This document shows positions 1 through 5,788 of a DNA stretch of 8,481 nucleotides, one piece after another. The DNA is from DATKMS01 sp041497995 (GTDB lineage: Bacteria > Desulfobacterota > Binatia > HRBIN30). Both the position numbers and the translations under genes were made by a program. How positions within the stretch are numbered: position 1 is the stretch's first letter; every line of letters starts with the position of its first letter. Under the pieces are notes generated by a model. The model worked only from the letters and a program-made list of their open reading frames with translations, searched no databases and was not told where the DNA came from. The DNA lies in contig JBGQHM010000291.1 of NCBI GenBank assembly GCA_041497995.1, forward strand, positions 1 to 8,481, in the 5' to 3' direction.

Positions 1-1
1 G

Positions 2-274
2 CGTGCAACGTGCGTGGGCACGCCGATTCCGGACTGCCTGCCGCCGCCGACCGTGACGCCGACGCCCACGCCGACCCCCGCAGCTACGTGTGGCGGCGAC
101 TGCGATGGCAACGGTGAAGTGACCGTGGACGAGATCCTGAAAGGCGTGAACATCGCTACGGGTGAGGCCGCCCTTGAGCAATGCCCGCCGGCAGATGCCG
201 ACGGTGGCGGCGAGGTCACCGTCAACGAGGTGCTTCAGGCGGTGAATAACGCTCTTTCCGGTTGCCCACGCTAG
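2..274 (+). CDS. C-terminal part of a dockerin/EF-hand-like repeat protein (5' end outside window)
   Basis: The frame is open to the left edge, so the true start lies upstream; the GTG at 14 is only an internal codon. The visible 90 residues contain a Pro/Thr linker (PTVTPTPTPTP), then two calcium-loop-like segments, DCDGNGEVTVDEIL and DADGGGEVTVNEVL, each followed by a short helix (LKGVNIATG, LQAVNNALSG). Asp/Asn/Gly spacing and the trailing Glu resemble EF-hand loops as found in type I dockerin repeats. Cysteines before the first loop, between the loops and at the very C-terminus suggest disulfides and therefore an extracytoplasmic protein. Family knowledge: such tails are calcium-binding modules at the ends of large secreted or surface proteins. 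The function of the missing N-terminal part cannot be told, and a role in cellulosomes should not be assumed. It is unrelated to the nuo genes and is probably its own transcription unit ending at TAG 272-274. Confidence 0.8.
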   Translation, partial: RATCVGTPIPDCLPPPTVTPTPTPTPAATCGGDCDGNGEVTVDEILKGVNIATGEAALEQCPPADADGGGEVTVNEVLQAVNNALSGCPR

Positions 275-291
275 CAAGAGAGGTGATCTGG

Positions 292-308
292 CTCGGGTTG
301 TGCCCGAG
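292..308 (+). terminator. Small hairpin after the dockerin-like gene, possible weak terminator
   Basis: CTCGGG (292-297) and CCCGAG (303-308) form a perfect 6-bp stem around a 5-base loop, 17 bases after the stop codon of the upstream gene. Position fits a terminator, but no T-run follows it, so it is not a classic intrinsic terminator. It may only slow polymerase or protect the 3' end of the mRNA, or it may be chance in GC-rich DNA. Confidence 0.3.
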
Positions 309-350
309 GCGATTCACTGGTCTCCAAAAGCGGTGACCTGCCAGAAAAAC

Positions 351-364
351 CGCGGCTTTCCGCG
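351..364 (+). other. Second small GC-rich hairpin in the gap before nuoA
   Basis: CGCGG (351-355) and CCGCG (360-364) pair perfectly around the loop CTTT, shortly after a run of A residues (345-349) and before the candidate promoter. It lacks a following T-run. It could belong to the end of the upstream transcript or be a chance palindrome; nothing ties it to a specific regulator. Confidence 0.25.
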
Positions 365-377
365 CTCCGAGGCGCAA

Positions 378-406
378 TTGACTCTCCGGAAGGCGTGTGT
401 TAGCTC
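378..406 (+). promoter_or_regulatory. Weak sigma-70-like promoter candidate for the nuo operon
   Basis: TTGACT (378-383) matches the -35 consensus TTGACA at five of six bases. A 17-base spacer leads to TAGCTC (401-406), a poor -10 box with only the first two bases matching. It lies 22 bases before the nuoA start, so a transcript would have a very short leader. The gap at 275-427 must hold the operon promoter if the upstream gene is separately transcribed, but this exact site is uncertain. Confidence 0.22.
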
Positions 407-427
407 GGGACCAGATAGCCGGACAAC

Positions 428-850
428 ATGTACTTCCAATTCGCTAACGTGTTGGTGTTTTTTCTCCTCGCGGTCGCCTTCGTCGGCGGGATGCTGGCGC
501 TTGGTCGGTTGCTGCGTCCCGACAATCCCGAGGCGCTCAAGCTCACCACGTACGAGTGCGGCGAGCCGCCCACCGGCAGCGCGTGGGTGAACTTCAACAT
601 CCGCTTCTACGTGGTGGCGCTCGTCTTCGTGATCTTCGACGTCGAGATCGCCTTTATCTATCCCGTCTGCGCGGTGTTCCGCGAGTGGGTCCTCAAGGGC
701 CAAGGGCTGTTCGCGCTCGCTGAGATTTTCGTCTTCCTTGCCATCCTGTTCGTTGGGTTGGTCTACGTCTGGGTCAAGGGCGACCTCGAGTGGCTGAAGC
801 GTGTGCCGTCACATTCCCGCAGCGAAGATCAGATGCGCGAGGCTGCGTGA
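428..850 (+). CDS. nuoA: NADH-quinone oxidoreductase subunit A
   Basis: NuoA (ND3 homologue) is a small membrane subunit next to the quinone cavity of complex I. The 140-residue product has three hydrophobic segments (about 5-28, 60-84 and 93-116). The conserved loop YECGEPP is at 42-48 with the family cysteine at 44, followed by WVNFNIRFY at 53-61 and IFDVEIAF at 69-76. Asp71 and Glu73 correspond to the acidic membrane pair of the family. Length is normal. The ATG at 428 has no clear Shine-Dalgarno sequence, only a GCCGGA stretch, but it places the first membrane helix correctly. This is the first gene of the operon; nuoB follows after 27 bases. The charged C-terminal tail (about 125-140) is not part of the conserved fold. 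Confidence 0.97.
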   Translation: MYFQFANVLVFFLLAVAFVGGMLALGRLLRPDNPEALKLTTYECGEPPTGSAWVNFNIRFYVVALVFVIFDVEIAFIYPVCAVFREWVLKGQGLFALAEIFVFLAILFVGLVYVWVKGDLEWLKRVPSHSRSEDQMREAA

Positions 851-877
851 ACCGGCGAGACGGGTAAGAGAGCAGCC

Positions 878-1384
878 ATGTCGCTGATCAATTCGATGCC
901 CGAGATGGTCATCACCACGAAGGCGGACGAGTTCCTCAACTGGACCCGCAAGTCGTCGGTGTGGTGGATGCTCTTCGGGCTGGCATGCTGCGCCATCGAG
1001 ATGATGCAGACGCAGGGCCCCCGGGCCGACGTCGATCGCTTCGGGACCGCGCCGCGGGCCGCGCCGCGGCAGTCCGACCTGATGATCGTCGCCGGCACGT
1101 TGACGCTCAAGATGGCCCTGCGTACCAAGGTGCTGTACGAGCAGATGCCCGAGCCGCGGTATGTCGTGTCGATGGGGAGCTGCGCCAACTGTGGAGGCTT
1201 GTTCCAGCTGGCATACTCGGTGTGCGACGGCGTCGATAAGGTGATCCCGGTCGATGTCTACATCCCGGGCTGCCCACCGCGTCCCGAGGCGCTCACAGAG
1301 GGCATCATCAAGCTGCAAGAGAAGATGATGAAGGAGAAGTGGCTCGTTCGTAAGGAACCCAAGGGCGAGCCCGCAGCCGCGTAA
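878..1384 (+). CDS. nuoB: NADH-quinone oxidoreductase subunit B, N2 cluster protein
   Basis: NuoB (PSST/Nqo6 homologue) binds the terminal [4Fe-4S] cluster N2, which hands electrons to quinone. In the 168-residue product the adjacent pair Cys37-Cys38 (LACCAIEMM), Cys102 (GSCANCGG) and Cys132 (PGCPPRPE) match the four N2 ligands of the family. The core from about 25 to 150 is complete, including the PVDVYIPGCPPRPEA stretch at 124-138, and length is normal. An additional cysteine, Cys105, follows Cys102 by three residues where many homologues have Ser. The ATG at 878 is preceded by the weak purine-rich AAGAGAG (866-872). It sits between nuoA (27-base gap) and nuoC (14-base gap) and should contact NuoC, NuoD, NuoH and NuoI. 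Confidence 0.98.
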   Translation: MSLINSMPEMVITTKADEFLNWTRKSSVWWMLFGLACCAIEMMQTQGPRADVDRFGTAPRAAPRQSDLMIVAGTLTLKMALRTKVLYEQMPEPRYVVSMGSCANCGGLFQLAYSVCDGVDKVIPVDVYIPGCPPRPEALTEGIIKLQEKMMKEKWLVRKEPKGEPAAA

Positions 1385-1398
1385 GTCTTCGTTCCCCG

Positions 1399-1893
1399 AT
1401 GGATGCCGCAGCGATTCATCAGCGCCTCAAAGCGCGCTTCGAGGCGAACGTGGGTGACTGCGACCTGCAGGCCAAGGACCCGTTCATTCGTATCGAGCCG
1501 GCTGCGATCGTTGAGGTCAGCCAGTTCCTTCGCGACGAGGCAGACCTCCAGTTCGATTCGCTCTCGAACGAGACGGGGGTGGACTACAAGGCGAAAGACG
1601 TCATCGAGGTAGTCTACCATTTGTACTCATACCCGCATCGGCATTCGATTGTGCTGAAGGTCGATGCGCCACGCGACAACCCCGTGGTGCCCACCGTGGA
1701 GAACGTGTGGAAGGCGGCGAACTGGTTGGAGCGCGAAATCTATGATCTGCTTGGCGTGACCTTCGAGGGGCATTCCGATCTGCGCCGCCTGCTCATGCCG
1801 GAGGACTGGATCGGGTACCCGTTGCGCAAGGACTTCGTGGAACCCGAGGAGTATCACGGCATCAGCACGCGCCGTGAAAGCTTGCTGCGCTGA
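1399..1893 (+). CDS. nuoC: NADH-quinone oxidoreductase subunit C
   Basis: NuoC (30-kDa/Nqo5 homologue) is a peripheral-arm scaffold subunit without a cofactor that packs against NuoD and NuoB. The 164-residue product carries the family signature EREIYDLLGVTFEGH at 111-125, followed by DLRRLLMPEDWIGYPLRKDF at 127-146; the N-terminal half (about 1-100) is the usual alpha/beta domain. It is a stand-alone nuoC, not the NuoCD fusion seen in Escherichia coli. The ATG at 1399 has no recognisable Shine-Dalgarno sequence in the 14-base gap after nuoB, so translation may depend on coupling to nuoB. An ATG four bases later is in another frame. The stop codon TGA (1891-1893) is followed after 24 bases by nuoD. 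Confidence 0.96.
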   Translation: MDAAAIHQRLKARFEANVGDCDLQAKDPFIRIEPAAIVEVSQFLRDEADLQFDSLSNETGVDYKAKDVIEVVYHLYSYPHRHSIVLKVDAPRDNPVVPTVENVWKAANWLEREIYDLLGVTFEGHSDLRRLLMPEDWIGYPLRKDFVEPEEYHGISTRRESLLR

Positions 1894-1905
1894 TGAAGGA
1901 GTGAT

Positions 1906-1910
1906 GAGGA
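1906..1910 (+). promoter_or_regulatory. Ribosome binding site that fixes the nuoD start
   Basis: GAGGA at 1906-1910 lies seven bases before the ATG at 1918 and is the well-spaced site. A stronger-looking AAGGAG at 1896-1901 is 16 bases away, too far for this ATG. Short reading frames of three codons (ATG 1893) and five codons (ATG 1904) lie between nuoC and nuoD; the second ends in a TGA overlapping the nuoD ATG, which may aid translational coupling. Confidence 0.55.
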
Positions 1911-1917
1911 CCCCGTC

Positions 1918-3078
1918 ATGAGCCTCGCTGGCTTCGAAGTGGAAGTCGAACGATCCGGCGCCAACGGCCTCGAAACCGAGGAGATGACGCTGAACATGGG
2001 CCCGCAGCATCCGAGCACGCACGGCGTGTTGCGCTTCGTGGTGAAGGCCGACGGCGAGGTGATGCGTGAGGCCATCCCCGACGTTGGCTACTTGCACCGC
2101 TCCATCGAGAAGATCTCCGAGAAGGTCGGATACCACGGCTTCATGCCGTACACCGACCGTGTCGACTACGTCGCCGCCATGTTCTGCAACCAAGGCTGGG
2201 GCATGGTGTGCGAGAAGCTGGCCGGCATCGAGGTGCCGAAGCGCGGCGAGTACTGCCGCGTCATCGCCTCGGAGTTCAACCGCATCGCCAGCCACCTGCT
2301 CTCCGTCGGCACGATGGTGCTCGACATCGGTGCAGCGACGCCGTTCTTTCACGCGGTCCGCGAACGCGAGAAGATCAACGACCTGCTCGAAGAATTGTGC
2401 GGCGCGCGCCTGACGTACAACTACATGCGGATCGGCGGCGTGGCCTGGGATCTCCCTCCCGGATTCGCCGAGAAGTCGATCGCGTTCCTCGACGCGTTCG
2501 AACCGCTCATCGACGAGTACAACGATCTGATCACGTACAACACGATCTACCTCGGCCGCGTCGCGGACGTCGCGGTGATCTCGCGCGCCGATGCCATCAA
2601 CTACAACTTGGTCGGACCGAACCTGCGCGCGTCCGGCGTGAAGTACGACGTCCGGCGCGATGAGCCGTACTCGATCTACCCGGAGATCGAGTTCGATGTC
2701 CCGATTGGCAGCGGCGAGGAAGGCACCGTCGGCGACTGCTTCGATCGCTACATCGTGCGCATCCGCGAGATGGTGGAGAGCTGCAAGATTCTCCGGCAAT
2801 GCTTCAAGCAGATTCCCGACGGACCGGTCATCGCCAAGGTGCCGCGCAAGTTCAAGCCACCTGCCGGCGACGCGTACATCCGCGTCGAAAGCGCGCGCGG
2901 CGACATGGGCTGGTACCTCGTCAGCGACGGCAGCGAGTTTCCGTACCGCTGCAAGGTGCGCACCGGGTCGTTCGCAGCCATGGCCATCATCGACAAGGTG
3001 AGCCGGGGCCTGATGATCGCCGACTTGGTCGCCGTGATTGCCAGCCTGGACATCGTGGCGCCGGAGGTGGACCGCTAG
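1918..3078 (+). CDS. nuoD: NADH-quinone oxidoreductase subunit D
   Basis: NuoD (49-kDa/Nqo4 homologue) forms most of the quinone head-group pocket together with NuoB; it descends from NiFe-hydrogenase large subunits but binds no metal. The 386-residue product contains LNMGPQHPSTHGVLR (25-39), GYLHRSIEK (57-65), EFNRIASHLL and NYMRIGG, and ends in the usual VDR. His35 in HPSTHG and Tyr84 in DRVDYV match the family's quinone-binding His and Tyr. Length is near the usual 385-420. A 20-residue variable leader precedes the conserved start, and the ATG at 1918 is backed by GAGGA at proper distance. The gene normally following in a 14-gene nuo operon is nuoE; here a repeat element and nuoH follow instead. 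A long open frame on the opposite strand is a codon-bias shadow. Confidence 0.98.
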   Translation: MSLAGFEVEVERSGANGLETEEMTLNMGPQHPSTHGVLRFVVKADGEVMREAIPDVGYLHRSIEKISEKVGYHGFMPYTDRVDYVAAMFCNQGWGMVCEKLAGIEVPKRGEYCRVIASEFNRIASHLLSVGTMVLDIGAATPFFHAVREREKINDLLEELCGARLTYNYMRIGGVAWDLPPGFAEKSIAFLDAFEPLIDEYNDLITYNTIYLGRVADVAVISRADAINYNLVGPNLRASGVKYDVRRDEPYSIYPEIEFDVPIGSGEEGTVGDCFDRYIVRIREMVESCKILRQCFKQIPDGPVIAKVPRKFKPPAGDAYIRVESARGDMGWYLVSDGSEFPYRCKVRTGSFAAMAIIDKVSRGLMIADLVAVIASLDIVAPEVDR

Positions 3079-3082
3079 AAAC

Positions 3083-3152
3083 GAATGCTTAATGGTGAAT
3101 GCTGAATTGTGAATTCCGGAATTCAGCATTCACCATTCACCATTGACCATTA
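3083..3152 (+). repeat. Heptamer-periodic inverted repeat between nuoD and nuoH
   Basis: Ten consecutive 7-base units fill almost the whole nuoD-nuoH gap. The first five fit a consensus near GAATGNT and all have AAT at unit positions 2-4. The last five are in the opposite orientation (near ANCATTC) and all have ATT at positions 4-6. The switch is at 3117/3118, where GAATTCCGGAATTC (3111-3124) is a perfect 14-base palindrome. A perfect 18-bp stem can also form between 3091-3108 and 3120-3137 around an 11-base loop. Counted by hand, 27 of 70 bases are G or C, visibly lower than the genes around it. The element begins five bases after the nuoD stop, and its last base is the A of the nuoH ATG. 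It has no coding content. The RNA could fold into a strong intercistronic hairpin. Confidence 0.85.
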
Positions 3153-4351
3153 TGCAAGAATTCTTGGATAGCTTGATTGCCCAGGGCTACTTCGCCGGTG
3201 CGCCGCGTGACCTCGTCTACGCGGCGGGCATGCTGGTCTTCGGTGCCATAGTGCTGCTGGTGTTCATCCTGACCGTCGCGGGCGGCACGACGTTCGTCGA
3301 GCGCCGCGTGTGGGCCCGCATTCAGTCGCGCGTCGGACCGAACCGCGTTGGCCCGCAGGGCATCCTGCAGTGGCTGGTGGACGGCATCAAGCTGGTGATG
3401 AAGGAGGATATTGTCCCGACCGAGGCGGATCGGCCGTTATTTATGGCTGCGCCGTACGTGGTGATGATGGGGTTCGTCTCCGCCTTCGTCGTGATTCCGT
3501 TCGGCAGCCGCCTGATCATCGCCGACTTGAACGTGGGTATCCTCTACCTCACGGCGATCACGTCGCTGGTCGTCGTTGGTATCCTGATGGCGGGGTGGGC
3601 GTCGAACAATAAGTGGTCGTTGATCGGTGGCATCCGCTCGGCGGCGCAGATCGTGAGCTACGAGATCCCTGCGGGCCTGTCCGTCTTCCCGATCGTCCTG
3701 CTCACCGGTACCTTGAGCATGCAAGGTATCATCCGAGCGCAGGGCTGGGCGCCGTGGCACTGGTTGATCTTCACCAACCCGTTTACGTTCGTCGCGTTCT
3801 TCGTCTTCTTTACCTCGGCACTGGCCGAGGGAAACCGCACACCGTTCGACCTTCCCGAGGCAGAGTCCGAGCTGGTGGCCGGCTTTGTGACCGAATACTC
3901 GGGTGTCCGTTACCTGATCTTTTTCATGGCGGAGTGGGGTAACTTGTACATCATCGGTGCCGTGGTGACGACGCTGTTCCTCGGCGGCTGGCAGATTCCG
4001 CACGTGACTGACAACGCGGTGGTGAGCACGGTCCTCGAATTCCTCGTCTTCTTCCTGAAGTCCTACTTCTGGGTGGTCTTCGCCATGTGGGTGCGTGCCA
4101 CCTTGCCGCGTACGCGGGTGGACCAGCTCATGGTCGTGTGCTGGAAGTATCTGGTGCCGATTTCGTTCGTGAACATGCTGGGCACCGCGGCGTGGATGGT
4201 CGTGTTCCCACACGGCAACCGCGTCGTTGCGTTCCTGATGTTCCTGTTGGGCGTTGCCATTGTGGCTCACTTCTTCCGGCGGGTATTCTTCCACCTCCGC
4301 CGCGCCCGCGTCCGCGAGCACGGTGAGCTGCTCCTGAACCCGCTATCGTGA
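3152..4351 (+). CDS. nuoH: NADH-quinone oxidoreductase subunit H
   Basis: NuoH (ND1 homologue) is the membrane subunit that joins the peripheral arm to the membrane arm and forms the quinone entry channel. The 399-residue product is hydrophobic with about eight or nine membrane segments. Signatures: FVERRVWARIQSRVGPNRVG (48-67), GWASNNKWSLIGGIR (148-162) and NRTPFDLPEAESELVAGF (228-245), followed by TEYSG; the acidic residues in these loops are the family's connection to the proton path. It is longer than the roughly 325 residues of E. coli NuoH, with extra C-terminal residues ending in a basic tail (HLRRARVREHGE). The ATG at 3152 is chosen over an in-frame TTG at 3143; neither has a Shine-Dalgarno sequence because the repeat element occupies the upstream bases. 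nuoI follows after 10 bases. Confidence 0.97.
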   Translation: MQEFLDSLIAQGYFAGAPRDLVYAAGMLVFGAIVLLVFILTVAGGTTFVERRVWARIQSRVGPNRVGPQGILQWLVDGIKLVMKEDIVPTEADRPLFMAAPYVVMMGFVSAFVVIPFGSRLIIADLNVGILYLTAITSLVVVGILMAGWASNNKWSLIGGIRSAAQIVSYEIPAGLSVFPIVLLTGTLSMQGIIRAQGWAPWHWLIFTNPFTFVAFFVFFTSALAEGNRTPFDLPEAESELVAGFVTEYSGVRYLIFFMAEWGNLYIIGAVVTTLFLGGWQIPHVTDNAVVSTVLEFLVFFLKSYFWVVFAMWVRATLPRTRVDQLMVVCWKYLVPISFVNMLGTAAWMVVFPHGNRVVAFLMFLLGVAIVAHFFRRVFFHLRRARVREHGELLLNPLS

Positions 4352-4361
4352 CGGAGAGTGC

Positions 4362-4928
4362 ATGAAGCAGCGCGGGTATCTCGGCAACATCATTGCGACG
4401 GCCAAGACGGTGTTCGAAGGCATGGCCGTGACCTTCTCGCACTTCGTGCGCAAGCCGTTCACTGTTCAGTATCCCGATCGCATGGACATGCGCGTGCAGG
4501 ACACCTTGCCGTTCCGCTACCGCGGCATGCTCGAGGTCGACCTCGAGATCTGCACCGGGTGCCTGGCCTGCGAGCGCGCCTGTCCGATCGACTGCATCAT
4601 CATCGACGTCACCAAGGACAAGCAGACCAAGGGCATGGTGATGACCCGCTTCGACATCGACATGGCGAAGTGCATGTATTGCGGACTATGCAGCGAGCCG
4701 TGCCCGACCGGCGCCATTCATCACACGCCGGAGTTTGAAGGATCCGACTACTCGCTGGAGAGCCTGATCCGTCGCTTCGTCAAGGAGCCCGTGGTTGCCT
4801 ACAAGCCGAAGAAGGGCCCTGAGACCGATCCGGAGATCGCGCCCATGCTCGACCGTGGCATGCGATACGTCGAGGAGTTCGCCAGCCCTGAGGGCACCAA
4901 GAAAGCAGACGAGGAAGAGGCGGCATGA
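4362..4928 (+). CDS. nuoI: NADH-quinone oxidoreductase subunit I, 8Fe ferredoxin-type
   Basis: NuoI (TYKY/Nqo9 homologue) carries the two [4Fe-4S] clusters N6a and N6b that feed cluster N2 of NuoB. The 188-residue product has an N-terminal amphipathic region (about 1-45), then CTGCLACERACP with Cys64, 67, 70 and 74, and CMYCGLCSEPCP with Cys104, 107, 110 and 114. All eight ligands are present. Cys78 (CPIDC) is an extra cysteine. The C-terminal tail (about 145-188) is charged and variable and ends in acidic residues. GGAG at 4353-4356 lies five bases before the ATG at 4362. The stop overlaps the nuoJ start by four bases (ATGA), indicating translational coupling. With no NuoEFG encoded nearby, NuoI is the visible point where electrons would enter from whichever donor module docks. 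Confidence 0.98.
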   Translation: MKQRGYLGNIIATAKTVFEGMAVTFSHFVRKPFTVQYPDRMDMRVQDTLPFRYRGMLEVDLEICTGCLACERACPIDCIIIDVTKDKQTKGMVMTRFDIDMAKCMYCGLCSEPCPTGAIHHTPEFEGSDYSLESLIRRFVKEPVVAYKPKKGPETDPEIAPMLDRGMRYVEEFASPEGTKKADEEEAA

Positions 4929-5422
4929 GCATCGGCGACCTGCTGTTCTACCTCATCGCCGCGGTGACGGTGGTGTCCGCCGCCGGCGTTGCGTTTTCAC
5001 CGAACATTGTTTACTCGGCGTTCTCGCTGATGGGGACGTTCATGGGAGTGGCGGGGATCTACGTGTTCTTGGCTGCTGATTTCGTTGCGGTGGTGCAGGT
5101 GCTGATCTACGTCGGCGGCATCCTGGTGCTGATGATCTTCGCCGTGATGCTGACGCACCGCATTGCCGACGTACGCGTCTCCAACCGCTCGGTGGGCCGA
5201 GTCCCGTCCCTGGTGATCATCGCGCTCGTCGGTGGCGTGATGGCGAAAGCCGCCCTGGGTGCGAACTGGAAGTTGGTGCCGCTCGGAACGCCGCAGCCGA
5301 CCACCTACGCGATCGGCAACGGCTTCCTCACTGAGTACCTGTTGCCCTTCGAGCTTGCCTCGGTTGTCCTCCTCGCTGCACTCATCGGTGCCGTCGTCTT
5401 GTCGCGCAAGGAGCTGAGGTAG
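4925..5422 (+). CDS. nuoJ: NADH-quinone oxidoreductase subunit J
   Basis: NuoJ (ND6 homologue) is a proximal membrane subunit whose third helix links quinone chemistry to the proton pumps. The 165-residue product has five hydrophobic segments (about 4-23, 27-48, 54-77, 93-112 and 138-160). The most conserved part, VVQVLIYVGGILVLMIFAVML at about 56-76, contains the Tyr-Val-Gly-Gly stretch typical of the third helix. Glu143 lies near the start of the last helix. The ATG overlaps the nuoI stop by four bases, with AGAGG at 4916-4920 as ribosome binding site inside nuoI. The nuoK ATG follows two bases after the TAG. Length is at the short end of the family, as in many non-enteric bacteria. Confidence 0.96.
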   Translation: MSIGDLLFYLIAAVTVVSAAGVAFSPNIVYSAFSLMGTFMGVAGIYVFLAADFVAVVQVLIYVGGILVLMIFAVMLTHRIADVRVSNRSVGRVPSLVIIALVGGVMAKAALGANWKLVPLGTPQPTTYAIGNGFLTEYLLPFELASVVLLAALIGAVVLSRKELR

Positions 5423-5424
5423 CC

Positions 5425-5733
5425 ATGGCCGTCGGCTTGAACCACTACTTGATTGTCAGCCTGCTCGTCTTCTTGCTCGGACTCTACTGTGTGCTGACGC
5501 GCCGCAACGCCATTGGCATCCTGATGGGCGTTGAGCTGGTGTTGAACTCGGCGAACATCAACTACCTGGCGTTCTCGCACTACGGCTCGGGGACCTATGA
5601 CGGCCAGGTCTTCGCCATCTTCGTGATCGCACTGGCCGCGGCCGAGGCCGCGATCGGCCTGGCGATCGTCCTCGGTATCTACCAGACCTTCCAGACCATC
5701 GACGTGGAAGCGACGGAGACGCTGCGGGGATGA
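5425..5733 (+). CDS. nuoK: NADH-quinone oxidoreductase subunit K
   Basis: NuoK (ND4L homologue) is a three-helix membrane subunit carrying two buried glutamates needed for proton transfer. The 102-residue product has helices at about 8-24, 29-50 and 62-86. Glu37 (GILMGVELVLNSANINYLAFS region) and Glu74 (ALAAAEAAIGLAI region) correspond to the two essential glutamates of the family (Glu36 and Glu72 in E. coli). Length is normal. The start ATG at 5425 is preceded by GAGGT (5416-5420) and by AAGGAG (5408-5413) inside the end of nuoJ. The 55-base gap to nuoL contains a heptamer-phased element, whereas the joints upstream from nuoH to nuoK are tight. Confidence 0.97.
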   Translation: MAVGLNHYLIVSLLVFLLGLYCVLTRRNAIGILMGVELVLNSANINYLAFSHYGSGTYDGQVFAIFVIALAAAEAAIGLAIVLGIYQTFQTIDVEATETLRG

Positions 5734-5742
5734 GTCGAGCCG

Positions 5743-5784
5743 GTAACCGGTCATCCGTCACCACTAACCAGTGATCAGAGACTA
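5743..5784 (+). repeat. Heptamer-phased degenerate element between nuoK and nuoL
   Basis: Six consecutive 7-base units can be read from 5743, near the consensus GTNAYCA. Unit position 4 is A in six of six, T is at position 2 in five and C at position 6 in five. Small dyads lie within or beside it: CCGGT/ACCGG around one base at 5740-5750, and CACT/AGTG around AACC at 5762-5773. It fills most of the 55-base gap and leaves nuoL without a properly spaced Shine-Dalgarno sequence. The element is weaker than the one before nuoH but has the same unit length. Confidence 0.5.
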
Positions 5785-5788
5785 GGGA

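Noticed and set aside
300..590. A 96-codon plus-strand open frame starting in the gap before nuoA
   Set aside because: It overlaps nuoA in another frame, has Ser/Arg/Pro-rich sequence and has no ribosome binding site. It is not supported as a gene.
1627..3129. A 500-codon open frame on the minus strand across nuoC and nuoD
   Set aside because: The translation is rich in His, Asp, Arg, Val and Ala with no recognisable motif, and it lies antisense to well-matched NuoC and NuoD. It is a by-product of GC-rich codon use.
3143..3151. TTG at 3143 as the nuoH start
   Set aside because: It adds only Met-Thr-Ile before the ATG at 3152, lies in the repeat and has no ribosome binding site, so the ATG is the simpler choice. 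It cannot be fully excluded.
3083..3152. A CRISPR array reading of the heptamer element
   Set aside because: The units are seven bases with no unique spacers between them, and the halves are inverted. It does not have repeat-spacer structure.
3437..4321. A 294-codon open frame on the minus strand inside nuoH
   Set aside because: It has the same His/Arg/Asp-rich shadow composition and is fully covered by the NuoH reading frame.
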